This document shows, piece after piece, positions 1 through 8,720 of a stretch of DNA of 64,000 nt; position 1 is the first letter of the stretch; every line of letters starts with the position of its first letter. Both the position numbers and the translations under genes were made by a program. Under the pieces are notes generated by a model. That model did not search any database, was not told where the DNA came from, and saw nothing but the letters and a program-made list of their open reading frames with translations. Source of the DNA: Oscillospiraceae bacterium (lineage in GTDB: Bacteria > Bacillota > Clostridia > Oscillospirales > Acutalibacteraceae); NCBI GenBank assembly GCA_015065685.1, contig SVPU01000004.1:62001-126000 (forward strand). Reading direction: 5' to 3'.

Positions 1-1
1 C

Positions 2-1066
2 AAGTTAATAAACTGGACATTTCCAAGCAGTTACGATTACGCTTTCCAGCCTTTTGATGAAAAACATTGGGACACTTTGGAAAAAATGGCAAGACTCGGT
101 ATTTATTCGGGTCAAAATTACATTTGCGTTACAGCTGATTTTTTTGATTGCGAAATTATTAAAGGCAAATATATTTTTGATTTTAAAAATGCCGAAAAAT
201 ATATAAAAATGCATCTTGATATGGGCTATGAATTCATAGAAATTATGCATCTGAGGGAAATTTATAGGTTTTTTAAAAATCGATTTGATTTGTCAGAACT
301 TTATACGCGTGACAGTTTTGAGTTTATTGCAGAATTTTTAAAACAGTTATATTCATTCCTTGAAATTAAGGGTTGGCGCGAAATAACAGTTCAGCATATA
401 TTTGATGAGCCGAGAGAAGCCTTTTTGGAAGAATATATCAAACTTTGTAAATTTGTTAAAGAGCAAATACCTGATATCCCGCTTATCGATGCGGTACTAA
501 CTCCTAAGGTTTGTGAATATATTGATATTCCTATTCCGCCAACACGTCATTATCAACTTTACAAAAAAGAATATGATGAAGCGTGTAAAAATGCCAAAGA
601 GTTTTGGTTATACACTTGTTGTTGGCCCACTGCACCGTATTTTAATCGGTTTTTAGATATGCCGCTTGTATCAATCAGATTTATTCATTGGCTTAATTTT
701 AAAACCGATTCAATCGGTTATTTGCATTGGGGATTTTGTTGCAATTCGGAAAATTTCTACCATAAAATACCGGAAGATGCTGATTCTGATTATTTCTTTA
801 AAACTTATTTTGATGGGGATGAACTACCCGCAGGGGACACGAATATCATCTATCCTTATAAAAATGAGCCAATTGGCAGTGTGAGGCTTGAAATGGTGCG
901 CGCGGGTGTTGAAGATTACGAACTTTTGAAAATGTTGGAGAAGAAAAATCCGCAAAAGGCATTAAAGTTTGCTGATAAAGTTGTAAACGATAAATGGTAT
1001 TCCGACCTTAATTTCAATCAATTTGAAACGATTTATGCCGAATTTTTAAGTCAGTTTGAAAAATGA
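2..1066 (+). CDS. DUF4091 / GH123-like glycoside hydrolase (5' partial)
   Basis: This is the C-terminal part of a DUF4091-type protein, the domain related to glycoside hydrolase family 123 (hexosaminidase-like). The reading frame is open from base 2 with no stop, so the gene begins left of the window. The TTG at 77 is only an internal codon. The HIFDEP motif (bases around 400-410) matches the acidic Asp-Glu pair that marks the family active site. The last 50 residues (RLEMVRAGVEDYELL) are the usual DUF4091 C-terminal helix. Natural substrates are unknown for most members; an N-acetylhexosamine glycan is the family-based guess. Any signal peptide would lie outside the window. No other sugar gene is adjacent. 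Confidence 0.8.
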   Translation, partial: KLINWTFPSSYDYAFQPFDEKHWDTLEKMARLGIYSGQNYICVTADFFDCEIIKGKYIFDFKNAEKYIKMHLDMGYEFIEIMHLREIYRFFKNRFDLSELYTRDSFEFIAEFLKQLYSFLEIKGWREITVQHIFDEPREAFLEEYIKLCKFVKEQIPDIPLIDAVLTPKVCEYIDIPIPPTRHYQLYKKEYDEACKNAKEFWLYTCCWPTAPYFNRFLDMPLVSIRFIHWLNFKTDSIGYLHWGFCCNSENFYHKIPEDADSDYFFKTYFDGDELPAGDTNIIYPYKNEPIGSVRLEMVRAGVEDYELLKMLEKKNPQKALKFADKVVNDKWYSDLNFNQFETIYAEFLSQFEK

Positions 1067-1085
1067 TTTTTTCCTCATTTTTTGC

Positions 1086-1115
1086 TTGACTATCACAAGG
1101 GAATTTTGATATAAT
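1086..1115 (+). promoter_or_regulatory. Candidate sigma-A promoter reading toward the XRE gene
   Basis: TTGACT (1086-1091), 18 bases, TATAAT (1110-1115). Its transcript would run antisense through the tRNA gene before reaching the XRE gene at 1346, for which no nearer good promoter is seen. Inference from sequence only. Confidence 0.45.
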
Positions 1116-1148
1116 AAGTGTGTAAATTGACAGGATTTGACAAAAAAG

Positions 1149-1183
1149 ATAAAAAAATAAACCTTTAGCAAAGCCAAAGGTTT
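1149..1183 (-). terminator. Terminator of tRNA-Thr
   Basis: Read on the minus strand, an 8-bp stem AAACCTTT/AAAGGTTT (arms 1176-1183 and 1159-1166) is followed by a T-rich run, just after the encoded CCA of the tRNA. Confidence 0.75.
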
Positions 1184-1185
1184 AA

Positions 1186-1261
1186 TGGAGCTGAAGATGG
1201 GACTCGAACCCACGACCTGCTGATTACGAATCAGCTGCTCTACCAACTGAGCCACTCCAGC
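1186..1261 (-). tRNA. tRNA-Thr (anticodon CGU)
   Basis: The 76-nt minus-strand sequence folds as a standard cloverleaf. The acceptor GCTGGAG pairs with CTTCAGC with one G-U pair. The D arm is GCTC/GAGC, the anticodon stem GCTGA/TCAGC has loop TTCGTAA, and the T arm is GTGGG-TTCGAGT-CCCAT. Anticodon CGT reads ACG, so this is threonine; the U73 discriminator fits Gram-positive tRNA-Thr. CCA is encoded. Confidence 0.95.
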
Positions 1262-1277
1262 AAAATTCTGCTTATTG

Positions 1278-1306
1278 ATTATATCAATTAAGTAACTTTA
1301 AGTCAA
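1278..1306 (-). promoter_or_regulatory. Promoter of tRNA-Thr
   Basis: On the minus strand TTGACT, 17 bases, TATAAT, ending about 17 bases before the mature 5' end of the tRNA. Near-consensus sigma-A promoter. Confidence 0.75.
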
Positions 1307-1345
1307 GTAAAAAGAACAATAAATTGGTGAAAGGATTAAAAAAGC

Positions 1346-1744
1346 ATGGCAAATATAATTAACGAGAATGTACGTAAATATCGCAAATTAAAGGGGTTAA
1401 CCCAAGCACAACTTGCCGAAAAGATTGGTATGGTAAGCAGTTCTTATTCTCAGATGGAGAGAATGGGAAATATTCCCGCTCAGCGTGTTCTCGATATTGC
1501 TTATGCTCTTGAAATTGACCCTAAATATCTTTACGGTTATGTATCTAACGAAGATGAAAACCCGACAGTTTTAGCGCAACCTCAAATCGCGAAACCCGCT
1601 GTTTCGGATATTATCCTCACAAGAAAAGAAACTGAAAGAGTAAAACTCATCAGAACATTTTCAAAAGAGGCAAGAGAAGAAGTCGATAATTTCATAAGAG
1701 AAATTTATGACCGCGAGCGTGAAAATAAAAGAAAAAGCAAATAG
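1346..1744 (+). CDS. XRE-family transcriptional regulator
   Basis: A 132-residue protein with an N-terminal Cro/CI-type helix-turn-helix (about residues 6-60, with the LTQAQLAEKIG recognition segment and a following SSYSQMERM helix). A linker rich in Pro and Val and a charged C-terminal helix (about 90-132) follow; the latter may be a dimerisation segment. The ATG is preceded by GGTGAAAGGA. It stands alone between a tRNA gene and convergent sigK and has a strong terminator of its own. Its targets cannot be told from the sequence. A housekeeping or developmental regulator is as likely as a mobile-element remnant. Confidence 0.85.
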   Translation: MANIINENVRKYRKLKGLTQAQLAEKIGMVSSSYSQMERMGNIPAQRVLDIAYALEIDPKYLYGYVSNEDENPTVLAQPQIAKPAVSDIILTRKETERVKLIRTFSKEAREEVDNFIREIYDRERENKRKSK

Positions 1745-1755
1745 GTAAAGACTGA

Positions 1756-1790
1756 AAGGTGTGTGGAAAACTCCACACACCTTTTTAAAA
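1756..1790 (+). terminator. Terminator of the XRE gene
   Basis: Stem AAAGGTGTGTGGA / TCCACACACCTTT with a 4-base loop, followed by a T-run that reaches into the stop region of convergent sigK. Confidence 0.85.
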
Positions 1791-2462
1791 TTTTTTTCTA
1801 AGTTTCATTAGTGCTGATTTTTCAATTCGTGATACATAACTTCGTGAAATTGAAAGTTTTTGGGCAATTTCCCTTTGTGTCAGTTCTTCTTTGCCGTTCA
1901 AACCATACCGCATTTCAATGATTTCATATTCACGTTTATCGAGTGTGGATTCAAGAATGTCTTTTAGTTTTTCAAGTTTCAGTTTAGTGTCAATTTCCTC
2001 AACAATATCCTTGTTATCAGCAATAATGTCAATAAGAGTTAGGGTGTTACCATCCTTATCGGTGTCAATCGGGTCGCTTATAAAAACATCCTGCGCCACC
2101 TTTTTTTGATTGCGGAAAAACATAAGTATCTCGTTTTCAATACACCTCGCCGCATAGGTTGCAAGGCGGATTCCTTTGTTGGCCTTAAAGGTTGAAACGG
2201 CCTTAATTAAACCGATAGTCCCAATTGATATAAGGTCGTCTTGCTCGGCACCTGTTGCATAATATTTTTTAACTATGTGGGCAACCAATCTTAAATTATG
2301 CTCAATAAGGGTGTTGCGGGCTTCTATATCACCGTTTTCGCTTTTCATTAGAAGCTCATTTTCTCTTTTTTCAGAAAGCGGCGGCGGAAAAGAACCTGCA
2401 CCCGTAACGTGCAGTGCGAAATAATAAAGACCTAAAGCAATTTCCAGTAATAGTTTAAACAA
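1785..2462 (-). CDS. sigK: RNA polymerase sporulation sigma factor sigma-K precursor
   Basis: Late mother-cell sigma factor of the sporulation cascade. Region 2 carries NLRLVAHIVKK and [13 protein letters not shown]; region 4 ends in the SISRSYVSRIEKSALMKLR helix-turn-helix. All match sigma-K more closely than sigma-E. A hydrophobic leader of about 20 residues stands before SFPPPLS, as in pro-sigma-K, so proteolytic activation is expected; a SpoIVFB protease lies at 13.3 kb. The frame is continuous: no skin-type excision element interrupts it. I prefer the TTG at 2462 because GAGGA sits 6-7 bases upstream; an ATG at 2480 would add six residues but has no clear ribosome site. A CATATATTT sequence about 20 bases upstream of that ATG could be a sigma-E -10 element. 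Confidence 0.93.
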   Translation of the reverse strand: MFKLLLEIALGLYYFALHVTGAGSFPPPLSEKRENELLMKSENGDIEARNTLIEHNLRLVAHIVKKYYATGAEQDDLISIGTIGLIKAVSTFKANKGIRLATYAARCIENEILMFFRNQKKVAQDVFISDPIDTDKDGNTLTLIDIIADNKDIVEEIDTKLKLEKLKDILESTLDKREYEIIEMRYGLNGKEELTQREIAQKLSISRSYVSRIEKSALMKLRKKF

Positions 2463-2528
2463 AGCAGTTCCTCTTTTCATATATTGTTGTTTTAAATATA
2501 TGAAAAAGGTGGCTTGTCGGTTGATTAA

Positions 2529-3599
2529 TTAAAAAAGTTTTTCTGCAAAGTCGTTTGCGAATTTGGTAAGGCGAGTGAAATCCATCGCCCCGATATAAAA
2601 CTTTTCCAAATCATCGTGTGCTGCTTTAGCTTCTTTTAATGTCTCGCACGCAGAAAGCAACAGCTCTTTGGAAATTTTACGGTTAAGATTTAATCGTTCT
2701 TTGTGGTTTTTAAGCTTTTGCATATCGGTATATCTTCTTGCGTGAATGCGTCTGCCATCATTGGAAAAATGCTGAAATTCATATTCTCGCACAAAGGCAA
2801 GGGAAAGCTCGGGAATAATTATATGGTCGGTTATTGTGTTCGGTAACAATGCATTTTTAATTGTTATAATATCATAGCCGTTTAATATGCTTGTGTTTCT
2901 GATGGTATTCATTATAATATTTGAAGCGCAGCCGAATTTATCTTCAATTATTATTTGTGTGTTGGCTTTTTCATTCACTGAATTTGCAAACGAAACAATG
3001 CCTTTGGGCGTTATTCCGCAAAGAAAACGAATTTCCTCGTTTGAAGCTCCGTGAGCTTTTGGAATATATTTATCACAAAGCTTTTTTGCGAATTTTTGCA
3101 CTGCGTTTTTATCGGTAAAGCCGAGCGCTAAATTATAATTGCTTTTTAAAAGATTGCCTGCTGTTAATAGGTATTTAGAAGCGATTTTGTGAAGCAATTT
3201 ATTTTTTTCGGTGGCTTTAATAATTTTATCCTTGTTTTCGGTTAACAAATGCTTTTCCCAAAACATACCAAAATTAAGTATTTCTTCACTAACGGCGGGG
3301 AAGATGGGGTCAACAGTATGCGGAACGGTGCCATCTAACACCATTATCTTTTTTTGAGGAAAGATTATAGCATCTAGCGAATCGGGGTCGCTGCTGCAAG
3401 GAAAAAGCTCAACCTCAATATTTTTATCGGCAGCTTTTGCAGCAAGAAATTTCATAAACGAAGACTTTCCTGTGCCGGGGCCACCCTTAATTATATAGGT
3501 AAACCAACCGTTTTTAAGGCCGCAATAATCGTTAAAGGTTGAAATAAATCCCTCGCAGGAATTTGCGGCTAAAAAGTATTTATTGTTAAAATTTTGCAT
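2529..3599 (-). CDS. P-loop ATPase of the PRK06851 type
   Basis: A protein of about 356 residues with a clear Walker A (GGPGTGKSSF, about residues 40-49) and a Walker B-like segment (KKIMVLDGT). It resembles conserved but uncharacterised Firmicutes ATPases of the PRK06851 group, which seem to contain two related nucleotide-binding halves; the second half here (around GASNEEIRFLCGITPKG) is weaker. The ATG at 3599 follows GGAGGG; an upstream in-frame TTG would place that ribosome site inside the gene. It lies upstream of sigK on the same strand with a 48-base gap, so co-transcription or a sporulation role is possible but unproven. No function is assigned. Confidence 0.75.
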   Translation of the reverse strand: MQNFNNKYFLAANSCEGFISTFNDYCGLKNGWFTYIIKGGPGTGKSSFMKFLAAKAADKNIEVELFPCSSDPDSLDAIIFPQKKIMVLDGTVPHTVDPIFPAVSEEILNFGMFWEKHLLTENKDKIIKATEKNKLLHKIASKYLLTAGNLLKSNYNLALGFTDKNAVQKFAKKLCDKYIPKAHGASNEEIRFLCGITPKGIVSFANSVNEKANTQIIIEDKFGCASNIIMNTIRNTSILNGYDIITIKNALLPNTITDHIIIPELSLAFVREYEFQHFSNDGRRIHARRYTDMQKLKNHKERLNLNRKISKELLLSACETLKEAKAAHDDLEKFYIGAMDFTRLTKFANDFAEKLF

Positions 3600-3642
3600 T
3601 TTTCTCCCTCCAAACAATATATTTTATTCCAAAAAAATTATT

Positions 3643-3671
3643 TTGACACAGTCTCTAAGTTGTGTTAAAAT
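3643..3671 (+). promoter_or_regulatory. Promoter of rnpB
   Basis: TTGACA (3643-3648), 17 bases, TAAAAT (3666-3671). The predicted start of transcription coincides with the 5' end of the folded RNase P RNA. Confidence 0.85.
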
Positions 3672-3677
3672 ACTGTT

Positions 3678-4039
3678 GAGTCGGTTAGGCGGTTGCGGAT
3701 AGAAATATCTGAGGAAAGTCCGAGCCCCGCAGGGCAGAATAGCGGCTAACGGCCGCCGAGGGTAACCTTAGGGAAAGTGCAACAGAGATATACCGCCGTA
3801 TTGCTTGGAATTTTTCCTTGATTATGCTTTGCATAGCCTATACGGTAAGGGTGGAAAGGCGAGGTAAGAGCTCACCGGTCTCACGGGAACGTCGAGACCC
3901 TGTAAACCCTATTTGGAGCAACGCTAACTGTGGCTATACATTTGCCCGATGTGCCACGAAAAGCGGCTTGAGCGCAGGGAGCAATCCCGCGTCGAGATAG
4001 ATAACCGTCCACGACAGAACTCGGCTTATCGACCGACTC
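3678..4039 (+). ncRNA. rnpB: RNase P RNA, class A type
   Basis: Catalytic RNA that trims the 5' leader from pre-tRNAs. Universal blocks appear in order: GAGGAAAGTCCGAGC, then AGGGAAAGTGCAACAGAGA with ATACCGCC, then GGTGGAAAGGCGAGGTAAGAG with CTCACCG, and near the end GATAACCGTCCACGACAG with CTCGGCTTA. The ends GAGTCGGT and ACCGACTC pair to close helix P1. The block order and the GGTAAGAGCTCACCG region suggest the ancestral A architecture rather than the Bacillus B type. Length about 362 nt. A short open frame inside it (3818-4000) is an artefact. Confidence 0.95.
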
Positions 4040-4057
4040 ATTTTTAATATGTAACAC

Positions 4058-4090
4058 TAAAAAAATCCCGAAATTTTCGGGATTTTTTTA
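4058..4090. terminator. Bidirectional terminator between rnpB and malQ
   Basis: AAAAAATCCCGAA / TTCGGGATTTTTTT around a 3-base loop. A and T runs on the two sides let it serve rnpB (+) and malQ (-), whose stop codon overlaps it. Confidence 0.85.
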
Positions 4091-5566
4091 GTTTCTACCA
4101 ATTGATAACCCTTTTATTATTTGAGTCAATTCATCATTAAGCATTTCACTTTTAAAACGCCATTCCCAGTTTCCGTTATCGGTGCCTGGGGTGTTGGTTC
4201 TGCAGGATGAATCAAGAGATAGATAATCCTGCAAGGGAATTATTACGATTCGCGCAGGCGATTCCATACCGTATTTTATTAGCTTATGTGCAACACTTTT
4301 GTAGGGCTTGTCTGATAACAAATTTTGAAACATAAGTTTTTCTTTTTGGGTTGCCTTTTCATACCAACCAACTGAGGTGTCGTTATCGTGTGTTCCTGTG
4401 TAACAAACACAGTTCTCATTGAAATTTCTAGGCAGAAATTGGTTTGTAAGGTCAGAACTAAATGCGAACTGAAGCACCTTCATATTAGGAAAACCGCTTT
4501 CTAAGACCAACTTTTTGACCGTTTCTGTCTCGCCACCAAGGTCTTCAGCAATGATTTCGGTATTATTTATAATTTCGCGCACCGAACGAAAGAATTCCAT
4601 TCCAACCCCTTTTTGCCATTCTCCCGAACGAGCATTTTTGCTGTGCGAGGGTATAACGTAATAATCGGCAAATGCTCTGAAATGGTCAATTCTTATAACA
4701 TCGTAAAGCCTCGCATTGTGGGCAAGGCGGTTTTTCCACCAAAGAAAGCCGTCAGTCTTCATATATTCCCAATCATAAATCGGGTTGCCCCAAAGCTGCC
4801 CATCCTTTGAAAAAATATCGGGCGGAACACCTGCAACCAAAACTGGTCTCATATTTCTTCCAAGCAAAAAACAATTTGGGTTGCTCCACACATCCGAACT
4901 GTTTTCTGATACATAAAACGGGATATCGCCGATAAGCTTTATTCCTTTTTGCCTTGCGTAATCCTTAAGCTCTTCAAACTGCGAAAAGAATAAAAACTGC
5001 GTTATTTCATAAAAGAGAATTTCCTTTCGATGCTTCTCCTTAAAAAGCTCGAGTGCAGTTGGAAAGCGGTATTTAAGTCCCGTGCTCCAATCATAAAAGG
5101 GTGCGGGATAGAATTCGCTTATGGCCATAAATAATGCAAAGCTTTCGAGCCAATATTCATTTTTCTTTTTGAATTCTTTAAACTGTGGGGATTCGCTATC
5201 AAAACGTTCTGCCGCTTTTTTTAAAAGCGGCAGTTTAAATAAACGAACCTTTGTGTAATCAACCTTGTGGCAAAATTCACATTCGGGAATTTCCTCTTGC
5301 TTTAGAAGCTTGCAATCAACAAGCTTTTTGATATCAATTAAAAGAATTTCGCCTGCAAATGAGCAAACCGAGCTATAAGGTGAATTACCTTTGCCAACGG
5401 GGCAGAGAGGTAATAGCTGCCAATAGCTTTGGTTAGATTCCTTTAAAAAGTCAACAAAACGAAAGGCTTCTTCACCCAAGGAACCGATACCGTGCTTTGA
5501 GGGCAGAGCGGTAATGCTAAGCAAAATGCCGCTTTCTCTTTTTTGCTTTTTATCCTTTAATTGCAC
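4088..5566 (-). CDS. malQ: 4-alpha-glucanotransferase (amylomaltase)
   Basis: Transfers alpha-1,4-glucan segments between maltodextrins and releases glucose; a GH77 cytoplasmic enzyme. The 492-residue length and motifs are typical: RESGILLSITALPS at the N-terminus, YWQLLPLCPVGKGNSPY, IKLIGDIPFYV, the IRIDHFRAF block with the nucleophile Asp, IIAEDLG with the acid/base Glu, and TGTHDNDT. The start overlaps the end of the upstream permease gene by 17 bases, so it is the last gene of the sugar-uptake operon and the likely first step in using imported maltodextrin. It may also feed chain lengths to the glycogen enzymes encoded at 54-58 kb. Confidence 0.96.
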   Translation of the reverse strand: MQLKDKKQKRESGILLSITALPSKHGIGSLGEEAFRFVDFLKESNQSYWQLLPLCPVGKGNSPYSSVCSFAGEILLIDIKKLVDCKLLKQEEIPECEFCHKVDYTKVRLFKLPLLKKAAERFDSESPQFKEFKKKNEYWLESFALFMAISEFYPAPFYDWSTGLKYRFPTALELFKEKHRKEILFYEITQFLFFSQFEELKDYARQKGIKLIGDIPFYVSENSSDVWSNPNCFLLGRNMRPVLVAGVPPDIFSKDGQLWGNPIYDWEYMKTDGFLWWKNRLAHNARLYDVIRIDHFRAFADYYVIPSHSKNARSGEWQKGVGMEFFRSVREIINNTEIIAEDLGGETETVKKLVLESGFPNMKVLQFAFSSDLTNQFLPRNFNENCVCYTGTHDNDTSVGWYEKATQKEKLMFQNLLSDKPYKSVAHKLIKYGMESPARIVIIPLQDYLSLDSSCRTNTPGTDNGNWEWRFKSEMLNDELTQIIKGLSIGRN

Positions 5567-6380
5567 CCGAAGCGACCCCTTTAATGATATATTTTTGGCT
5601 TGAGAGATAGAAAATTATCACAGGGATGATTGAAAGCATAAGCATTGCCATTAAGGCTCCCATATCCACCGAGCCATAGCCGCCCTTTAAATACTGAATT
5701 GCAATCGGAATGGTTTTATAATCGTTACCGATAACGAGATAGGGCAGAAGATAATCGTTCCAAATCCACATAGTGTTAAGAATAGCAACGGTTATGGCAG
5801 TTGGCTTTAAAATCGGAAAAACCACTCTCCAAAAAAGCTCTAAAGTGTTACATCCATCAATGGTTGCCGCTTCTTCAATCCCCAAAGGCACATTTTTAAT
5901 AAACCCCGAAAACATAAAGACTGAGAGTCCCGCACCAAATCCAAGATAGATAAAAATTATGCCAATGGGGTTATCAAGCCGCAAAACATTGGCGGTTTTG
6001 GACATTGTGAACATAACCATTTGAAAGGGAACTATCATTGAAAAAACAAGTGAATAATAGAGAATAGAGGTAAAAGCATTTTTAACTCTGATGATATACC
6101 AAGCAGTCATCGGAGTGAATATTGTGATTGCCGCAACCGAGAGCACCGTTACAAAAAGCGACCAGCCAAAAGCCGATAAAAACCCTGTGTTGTTAACACC
6201 CTCAATATAATTTTCAATACCAATAAAGGTTTCATCGGTTGGCAGCATAAAGGGTGTTGCGGCAATGGAAAACTTTAATTTAAATGAATTTATCAGCACG
6301 ATAAAAACGGGAAAAATGAAAAATGCTGATAAAATTATCAATATAACAAACAAAAATTTATCAAAGGAACTTGTCTTCAC
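5550..6380 (-). CDS. Sugar ABC transporter permease, MalG type
   Basis: Inner-membrane subunit of a CUT1-family carbohydrate importer, 276 residues and about six membrane segments. The cytoplasmic EAA loop that docks the ATPase is present (EEAATIDGCNTLELFWRVVFPILKP, about residues 173-197). The C-terminus ends in the usual QKYIIKGVASGAIKG. It follows the MalF-type permease directly, with its ATG at 6380, and overlaps malQ downstream. No ATPase gene is in the operon, so a shared MsmX-like ATPase encoded elsewhere is likely. Maltodextrin specificity is inferred only from the malQ linkage. Confidence 0.93.
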   Translation of the reverse strand: MKTSSFDKFLFVILIILSAFFIFPVFIVLINSFKLKFSIAATPFMLPTDETFIGIENYIEGVNNTGFLSAFGWSLFVTVLSVAAITIFTPMTAWYIIRVKNAFTSILYYSLVFSMIVPFQMVMFTMSKTANVLRLDNPIGIIFIYLGFGAGLSVFMFSGFIKNVPLGIEEAATIDGCNTLELFWRVVFPILKPTAITVAILNTMWIWNDYLLPYLVIGNDYKTIPIAIQYLKGGYGSVDMGALMAMLMLSIIPVIIFYLSSQKYIIKGVASGAIKG

Positions 6381-6381
6381 T

Positions 6382-7227
6382 TTAAGCTTCTTCCTCCTTT
6401 TTGCCCGTTATTCTCAGCTGAACAAATGCAATAATAGCCACAATCAGAAAGAAAATGACCGCCTTTGCCTGTCCCACGCCCTCATAGCCCGTGCGAGAAT
6501 AGAAGGTGTTATATATATCAAGCGCCACCATTTGAGTTCTGTTTGCGGGGGCACCTGCCGTGAGACTTAAGTTTTGGTCGAACATTTTAAATGAGTTTGT
6601 GATAGTTAAAAACAGACAAATGGTAATGGAGGGCATCACCGATGGAATAATAACCCGAAACAGCGTTGTGAAAGGCCCTGCGCCATCAACGCGCGAAGCT
6701 TCGATTATATCGTTTGGGATGTTTTGAATACCCGCAATATAGATTATCATAACATAACCAATCATTTGCCAATTCATCATAATTACAAGTCCCCAGAAAC
6801 CAAAAGCAGAATTGGATGTTATAGAATAGTTAAAGCGGTATAGCACACCGTTGATTATAACCTGCCAAATATAGCCCAAAACGATACCGCCTATAAGATT
6901 CGGCATAAAAAACACGGTTCTGAAAAGCTTTGTTGCTGGCACTGTGCGAGTCAGCATAAGCGCGAGTAAAAACGCAAAAATATTTATACTTGCAACAGAA
7001 ACCAACGCAAACCGCACAGTGAACCAAAGAGATGAAAGAAAGGTTGAATCTTGTGTGAATGCTTTTATATAGTTGGAAATGCCAACAAACTGGGCATCAC
7101 TAACAGTTCTGAATTCCGTAAAGGATAATAGTATTCCCGATATAAAAGGTATCACAAAAGAAATTAAAAATGCTACGAGGGTTGGGATAACAAATATCGG
7201 AAACCATCGCTTAATCGGATTATTCAT
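6382..7227 (-). CDS. Sugar ABC transporter permease, MalF type
   Basis: A 281-residue CUT1 permease with about six transmembrane segments. The EAA motif reads EASRVDGAGPFTTLFRVIIPSVMPS, about residues 178-202. It lacks the long extra N-terminal region of E. coli MalF, as is normal for Gram-positive importers. The ATG at 7227 overlaps the last base of the binding-protein stop, so the two are translationally coupled. It pairs with the MalG-type subunit to form the membrane channel. Confidence 0.93.
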   Translation of the reverse strand: MNNPIKRWFPIFVIPTLVAFLISFVIPFISGILLSFTEFRTVSDAQFVGISNYIKAFTQDSTFLSSLWFTVRFALVSVASINIFAFLLALMLTRTVPATKLFRTVFFMPNLIGGIVLGYIWQVIINGVLYRFNYSITSNSAFGFWGLVIMMNWQMIGYVMIIYIAGIQNIPNDIIEASRVDGAGPFTTLFRVIIPSVMPSITICLFLTITNSFKMFDQNLSLTAGAPANRTQMVALDIYNTFYSRTGYEGVGQAKAVIFFLIVAIIAFVQLRITGKKEEEA

Positions 7228-8567
7228 TAACTGCGTTCACTCTTCCATTTATCTTGTATAATTTTCTTAACATCTTCCCATTTTTTCTCACCCTGAACAT
7301 AATCAAGAAGTGCTGAGCCAACATCCTTTTTAAATGCATCGCTTGGGAAAGCACTGAATGCCCAAGGAATGTTTTCAACCGATTCATCCTTCATATAGCG
7401 TGAAATTTCTTTGGCGAGCGGGTCATCAGGTAATTCGTTTTCCGAAAAGGTGTTAAAAGGGGTTATAAATCCAAGACTTTCGGTTACATATTTTTTACCT
7501 GTCTCGCTTGAGAATAACCATTCAAGAAACTTTAAGGATGCTTCCTGCTGCTCCTTGTCGGCATTTTTATTTATGGCGAAATAGTTCTCAGTGCCAATGC
7601 ATATTCCTTGACCCTTTTCGCCCTCAATGCCCATATAAAGTGGCAGCATCTTTATATCAGAAGCCTTAACTGTGTTACCCTTAACACCTGAAATCTGCGA
7701 CCATGCCCAGTTGCCGTTTTGCACCATAGCAGCATCCCCAAGGGCGAATTCTGCCATCGAATCGGCAACCGATTTCGAGCCTAAAAGGTTTTTGGAGGTT
7801 ACTGAGTTATTGATATAAAGGTCGAATAAATTTTCAAAGTTTTTAGAATATTTATAGGTAACTTCATCTGCATCAAGCATACTGAGAGCAACATCAATAT
7901 CATTACCCATTTCTTTGAATTCGTGATAAAGGGGAATGTTGAGCAAATGGGTTTGCCAACGCCAATCTTCGCCGGTGGCAAGTGAGGTGGAAGCAAAAAC
8001 ACCTTTAATGCCAAGCTTTTCCTTGTTGGCGGTCATATCTTCTACGACGGCCTTTAATTTTTCGAAACTGTCTATTTCTTCGGCAGTTGTAATGTCGGTT
8101 TTTTTATTGGGTAAAGCAAAATAACGCTTCATAATTTCATCGTTATAAATAATTCCATAGCCTTCAACAACATACGGAACGGCATAAACTCCGCCATCAT
8201 CCTTAATGGCTAAATCCTTATCACTCAAGAACGAATAAAGCTTACTGTCCTTAATGTCAAGGCAGTAGTCATCCCAAGTATCATAACCAACAGGACCGTT
8301 AACCTGAAAGATTGTGGGGGCATCGGATTTTGCAATTTCTGATTTTAAGGTCTGTTCATAATTATTGGCTGCCGCGGTTACAACCTTAACCTCAACGCCT
8401 GTTTCTTGCTTATATTTTTCCGCGATTTCTTCGTAAACAGTGGCGGATTCGGGCTTGAAATTAAGAAAATAAACACTTGATTTTGTCTTTTCGCCGCAAC
8501 CCGCAAGGCTAAGACACGAAATAGCGCTGAGCATTGCGACAACAAGAGCGAGAATTTTTTGTTTCAT
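7227..8567 (-). CDS. Sugar ABC transporter substrate-binding lipoprotein
   Basis: Extracellular solute receptor of the CUT1 importer, 446 residues. The signal peptide ends in a lipobox (LAGC, Cys23), so the mature protein is lipid-anchored on the outer face of the membrane. Family-1 binding-protein features follow: a Rossmann-like start (VYFLNFKPES), a central VNGPVGYDTWDDY, and the MVQNGNWAWSQI segment typical of oligosaccharide binders. AGGAGG lies 6-7 bases before the ATG. It is the first gene of the four-gene operon. Maltodextrin or another alpha-glucan is the likely ligand given malQ, but sequence cannot settle it. Confidence 0.93.
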   Translation of the reverse strand: MKQKILALVVAMLSAISCLSLAGCGEKTKSSVYFLNFKPESATVYEEIAEKYKQETGVEVKVVTAAANNYEQTLKSEIAKSDAPTIFQVNGPVGYDTWDDYCLDIKDSKLYSFLSDKDLAIKDDGGVYAVPYVVEGYGIIYNDEIMKRYFALPNKKTDITTAEEIDSFEKLKAVVEDMTANKEKLGIKGVFASTSLATGEDWRWQTHLLNIPLYHEFKEMGNDIDVALSMLDADEVTYKYSKNFENLFDLYINNSVTSKNLLGSKSVADSMAEFALGDAAMVQNGNWAWSQISGVKGNTVKASDIKMLPLYMGIEGEKGQGICIGTENYFAINKNADKEQQEASLKFLEWLFSSETGKKYVTESLGFITPFNTFSENELPDDPLAKEISRYMKDESVENIPWAFSAFPSDAFKKDVGSALLDYVQGEKKWEDVKKIIQDKWKSERS

Positions 8568-8664
8568 TTAAGTTTCCTCCTAAAAAGAATTTCTTTTTAT
8601 ACCTTTCCACCAAATTGCTAAAATATGAAAATAAATTCACGTTCGACTCGATTTTACAAAATAG

Positions 8665-8693
8665 TTGAAAATGTTTAGAAATTATTGTATAAT
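8665..8693 (+). promoter_or_regulatory. Promoter of the NlpC/P60-like gene
   Basis: TTGAAA (8665-8670), 17 bases, TATAAT (8688-8693). The element overlaps an apparent upstream TTG start at 8685, which is why the downstream GTG at 8721 was chosen. Confidence 0.75.
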
Positions 8694-8720
8694 TACTTTG
8701 ATTTGGTGGTGAAAATTATT

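Noticed and set aside
1785-2480. skin-type interruption of sigK
   Set aside because: The sigma-K frame is complete from leader to helix-turn-helix.
3818-4000. 60-codon frame on the plus strand
   Set aside because: It lies wholly inside the RNase P RNA gene.
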